DNA of 64,000 nucleotides, from positions 1-64,000 of the forward strand of contig DATAKL010000037.1 in the NCBI GenBank assembly GCA_036261625.1, written 5' to 3'. A program made the translations under genes and the position numbers. The notes under the pieces are model-generated. The model was not told where the DNA came from, did no database searches, and saw only the letters and a list, made by a program, of their open reading frames with translations. This stretch comes from JAAXKN01 sp036261625 (GTDB lineage: Bacteria > Bacteroidota > Ignavibacteria > Ignavibacteriales > SURF-24). Below, one piece after another: positions 62,801 to 64,000 of this stretch (the stretch's first letter is position 1; each line of letters starts with the position of its first letter).

Positions 62801-64000
62801 AAAAAATTGAACGGCACGAACTGGAGCGCTTCCTGGCCCTTCATCTGCCGGCCTATATGATCCCCTCACACTTCGTTGAGCTGGAGCAACTTCCCGTCAC
62901 CTTGAACGGAAAGGTGGATAAAAGGCAGCTGCCAATTCCATTAAGACAATCGTCGCTGACTGAGAACGCCCCGGCTGAGCCCGCCGGGAGGGACCTGCTG
63001 GAGGAAAAACTTTGCACAATATGGAAAGATTTGTTACACCTTGAGTATGTAAACCTCTCGGATAATTTCTTTACTCTTGGCGGGCACAGCTTAATTGCAA
63101 TAAAGCTTTCTTCAAGAATACACAGGGAATTCAACGTTGAACTTAATATCTGGGAAATCTTCCAGAACCCATCGATAGAACTGCTTGCAGGATTATTGAG
63201 GAGTAAAAATCCTTCATTATTTACTCCGATCGAAAAAATTGAAGACAAGGAATACTATCCTCTTTCCCATGCACAGCGAAGGCTCTGGTTCCTCTCAAAA
63301 CTGGAAGGACAAAGCCAGGTTTATAACCTGCCGGGCGCCCTCCTGCTGAAGGGTGATGTCGATGTAAATGTGCTCGAAAAAGTTTTCCAGGCTATTGTTG
63401 ATCGTCATGAATCTTTCAGGACATGCTTTGTTGAAATTGACGGCGAGCCATATCAGAAAATCTTACCAAAAGCAGAAATCACTATTGAGCGCTCGCAGTT
63501 TGAGGGCGGTGAATGGAATGAAAATACACTCTATGAACTGGCAGGCAGATATTTTGAAAAGGAGTTTAATCTCTCCGAAGTCCCGCTTCTTGATATAAAG
63601 CTGATAGTCTTATCGGAGGGGAAATATCTCCTTCTTTTCAACATGCACCACATAATCAGCGACGGCTGGTCAATAGAAGTGATGGTAAGGGAAATTGAAT
63701 TATACTATAATTCATTTCTTAACAACACTGAAGCCGATATTAAACCCCTCAGGATTCAATATAAGGATTATGCGGCATGGCAGAATAAAGTTCTTGAAGG
63801 AAACTCTCTGGGCGGTGTTAAAAAATACTGGCTTGAGAAACTATCCGGGCCCCGGGCCCAGTTAAATCTTCCAGCGGATTATAGCAGGACCGAATCGTAT
63901 ACTATCGATGGCGAACTGCAAAAGTACTCTCTTAATGATGAAACTGTTAATGCCTTAAGGAAAATCGCCGGCGACCAGAATGCAAGCCTGTATATGGCAC
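56881..64000 (+). CDS. Non-ribosomal peptide synthetase, N-terminal part (runs off the window)
   Basis: One open frame of at least 2373 residues, with no stop to the window end. Domains in order: C1 (1-440, HHMINDA at H137/H138), A1 (about 463-950: YTSGSTGKPKG, NAYGPTE, YRTGDLARW, NGKVDK), T1 (FELGGESLK, S999), C2 (about 1060-1480, HHIAGDG at H1185), A2 (about 1510-2020, YTSGSTGKPKG, NVYGPTE, YRTGDIGRY, NGKVDK), T2 (TLGGHSL, S2070) and C3 (from 2123, HHIISDG at H2256, incomplete). No epimerase lies between. Binding-pocket residues give DAFTIAAVCK for A1 (Phe-like) and DAKDIGVDVK for A2 (nearest Glu). The gene lies 67 bp after the DUF481-like gene; no strong Shine-Dalgarno site is seen. Confidence 0.95.
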   Translation, partial: MTDDNLFPLSLPQEAFYYDYLLHRNDCKYIMGGALILNGDLNIELYQKAYNYVIEHFDIMRAEFVKKGEQLFQRFRPEYKCVIQYLDFRDYSSPVEKALEHMVAEFHKPVPMESSDLYSESILQTAEKQFFFAPKFHHMINDATGRAIINQLVSDTYNHLLEKGSYPELKPHSYKDFLEDDLRYRGSDVYNKSFEYWKQKFSRLPEPFSFTMKKKSIRNISLHSERLTLNMHRVCFESILNIAYETGATTFQVILGLIAVSLCRCYDRNDLIIGMPVLNRSNHKFRNTPGLFLNTIGLRISVDPEGTFNQLIGSIKSEVRECYRHQRFPLKEIIKHLRTSNPEFNNELFDVTVNYRKNDYSQQLGEEKLNSITFETGIRSESLSIEIDEYDEEGNVNIFFGYNPQLFTSDEITWFVNSFETILMDLVHFPEKKIKELQTLNEFDTHKILTGFNSADDNIVTGKTITEMFAEAVEKWPHEAALISDNEVISYKELNERANRIAGYLLNNYKISREEIICLSAERSVEAIAAILGIMKAGAACLPVDNEYPAERVKYIIENSGARILIESSSKRNTSDSKRDPLAEAVIQLNEISWQNTIEAGVKTRPSDLAYVIYTSGSTGKPKGVMIEHGQFMSMFVNMIGKFAVKNTDRVLHFASLGFDASIFEIFQALLTGAALVIADKETVRNPEAFIRYVEDKKVTVATLPPVYLRALNKAELPFIHTLITAGEQANASDVNFYKQFKRFINAYGPTEASVCASYYIASKEKEYSGRVPIGRPSPNAKIYILDKNLKPVAIGFPGELCISGPSLARGYLSNDELSAQKFINNPFEEGTRLYRTGDLARWSADGNIEFLGRADDQLKIKGNRIEPGEIEARLAKYDNIKEVTVLDLRRGEEKELAAFITSSLPVEIKDLKYYLRKFLPEYMIPLHYVFIDEIPLTQNGKVDKEALRRMPLNSRSDKKEYSAASGEIETSLAAMFEEILEVRPVGIDDNFFELGGESLKIARLISKIHKELKREISFKVIFDNPTVRGIAAQLEAGARRDYGEIPISGEKEYYTLSHAQKRLWILSQNKENAAVYHMPVSLLLEGELNQNALEESLRKIVHRHESLRTVFVEMNGIPYQKVMNEYSLDIPEHDLSEKENINDALKKLTRERILSPFELACDVPFRAEIIKLEKEKHVLLLVIHHIAGDGISVGIIMRELAGYYNSIIQGGPYEPQALRIQYKDYCGYEKELIESNKYTEEKQYWIKKLHQPLPTLELPYDRPRPPVKTYNGDYLFFEIEPELSKSLSGFCRQQGVSLYVLVVSVVNILLHKYSSQDDIILGSPVSGRNHPDLEDQVGVYINTVALRNRINNLESYTGFLKDVKNNSTEAIARSNYPFDRLIQDLKLDRDTSRTPVFDVLVQLQSENPAFIKLNGIKSSFYEAEFRLNKFDLTFTFVEEGNQIKFSIGYNTDLFSNARIDNAARHLKNIIKYVLKHPDHLIQDICLLDEAELNALETIYSGNSREFNRALTIPELFESQARKTPQRTALIFRDEKYTFKELDELANNLANEIKMRFSLKPDDVIGIMTERSGLMIIGILGILKAGAAYMPVEADYPAERISFMLQDSKSKILITETGLLNKAHLAAGLNKTEHNIKTDILDINSVHGHSAQRPPLEITSSNLAYVIYTSGSTGKPKGVMIEHGSLHNLVLGLADGIYKTQPEGLNIALIAPFIFDASVKQIFYALLNGHCLDIVPDEIKLSGRKLLEYYEAHKIDVSDGTPVHLEIILDELTLGNKRDLPGRFLIGGQQLMYQTVRKLFEIKKEGSPVITNVYGPTECCDVSTCLNIDHKKIIGSGSQTFNALPIGRPLNNVQVYILDSSLKKVPVGVNGELCIGGNGLARGYINRPELTEGKFIEVEGKRIYRTGDIGRYLPDGTILLSGRTDDQIKLRGFRIELSEIENCLRSFSKINQAAVIPVGLDSNKEIAAYYCSTEKIERHELERFLALHLPAYMIPSHFVELEQLPVTLNGKVDKRQLPIPLRQSSLTENAPAEPAGRDLLEEKLCTIWKDLLHLEYVNLSDNFFTLGGHSLIAIKLSSRIHREFNVELNIWEIFQNPSIELLAGLLRSKNPSLFTPIEKIEDKEYYPLSHAQRRLWFLSKLEGQSQVYNLPGALLLKGDVDVNVLEKVFQAIVDRHESFRTCFVEIDGEPYQKILPKAEITIERSQFEGGEWNENTLYELAGRYFEKEFNLSEVPLLDIKLIVLSEGKYLLLFNMHHIISDGWSIEVMVREIELYYNSFLNNTEADIKPLRIQYKDYAAWQNKVLEGNSLGGVKKYWLEKLSGPRAQLNLPADYSRTESYTIDGELQKYSLNDETVNALRKIAGDQNASLYMA

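Noticed and set aside
57000..63250. Minus-strand frames of 80-150 codons opposite the peptide synthetase
   Set aside because: They are shadows of one continuous plus-strand frame with clear C, A and T motifs.
1..64000. CRISPR arrays, tRNA/rRNA genes, integrase or transposase genes
   Set aside because: No regularly spaced repeats, no tRNA-like T-loop with acceptor stem, and no recombinase motifs were found on reading.

Overview
The window looks like a chromosomal segment from the Bacteroidota/Ignavibacteriota side of the tree (assignment is inference). It has moderate GC, many purine-rich Shine-Dalgarno sites, lipoproteins and outer-membrane barrels of a diderm cell. Boxes of the form TAnnTTTG, the -7 element of the Bacteroidota primary sigma factor, lie upstream of several genes (18543, 21568, 31502, 53015). 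No rRNA, tRNA, CRISPR array, transposase or phage gene was found.

Region by region. 1-240 and 22941-23335 hold copies of a hairpin-rich non-coding repeat whose stems differ in sequence but stay paired. 255-5316 is housekeeping and carbon metabolism: a crotonase, a HAD phosphatase, class II FBP aldolase, a glycerophosphodiesterase and a secreted GH13 amylase. 5374-8482 holds a duplicated beta-barrel protein and two unknown genes. 8880-10587 is a NarL-type two-component pair whose kinase has Tyr where the phospho-acceptor His should be. 10591-17647 is a complete TetR-regulated drug-export operon (HlyD, two ABC ATPases, TolC, two ABC-2 permeases), like E. coli cecR-ybhGFSR but with YbhF split in two and a TolC gene between the halves. 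17788-21485 carries a methyltransferase, prfA, a small membrane protein and an AI-2E family permease.

21607-39251 is a cell-surface glycan region: five GT4-type or similar glycosyltransferases, two GT2 enzymes, a flippase, three methyltransferases, a large YfhO-type membrane protein and a tandem pair of lipoproteins with a glycosidase-like propeller. 39520-45113 holds a metallophosphoesterase, a YpdA-type reductase, an M2 metallopeptidase and a GroES-like protein. 45208-47578 is a peroxide-defence locus: oxyR divergent from ahpC and an ahpD-like gene, with an OxyR-like site between. 48712-50647 is an ECF sigma/anti-sigma operon. 50924-53596 holds rnk, a group II amino-acid decarboxylase and rlpA, whose 3' end is an in-frame tandem repeat of its own stop codon.

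54470-64000 is the most distinctive part: a DUF697 membrane protein, a stand-alone malonyl-CoA transacylase (FabD/FenF type), a DUF481-like outer-membrane protein, then the first 7.1 kb of a non-ribosomal peptide synthetase that runs off the window (C-A-T-C-A-T-C...). Specificity residues read directly suggest an aromatic residue (module 1) and a Glu-like residue (module 2). The transacylase implies a malonyl-dependent (fatty-acyl or PKS) step, as in iturin-type lipopeptide clusters.
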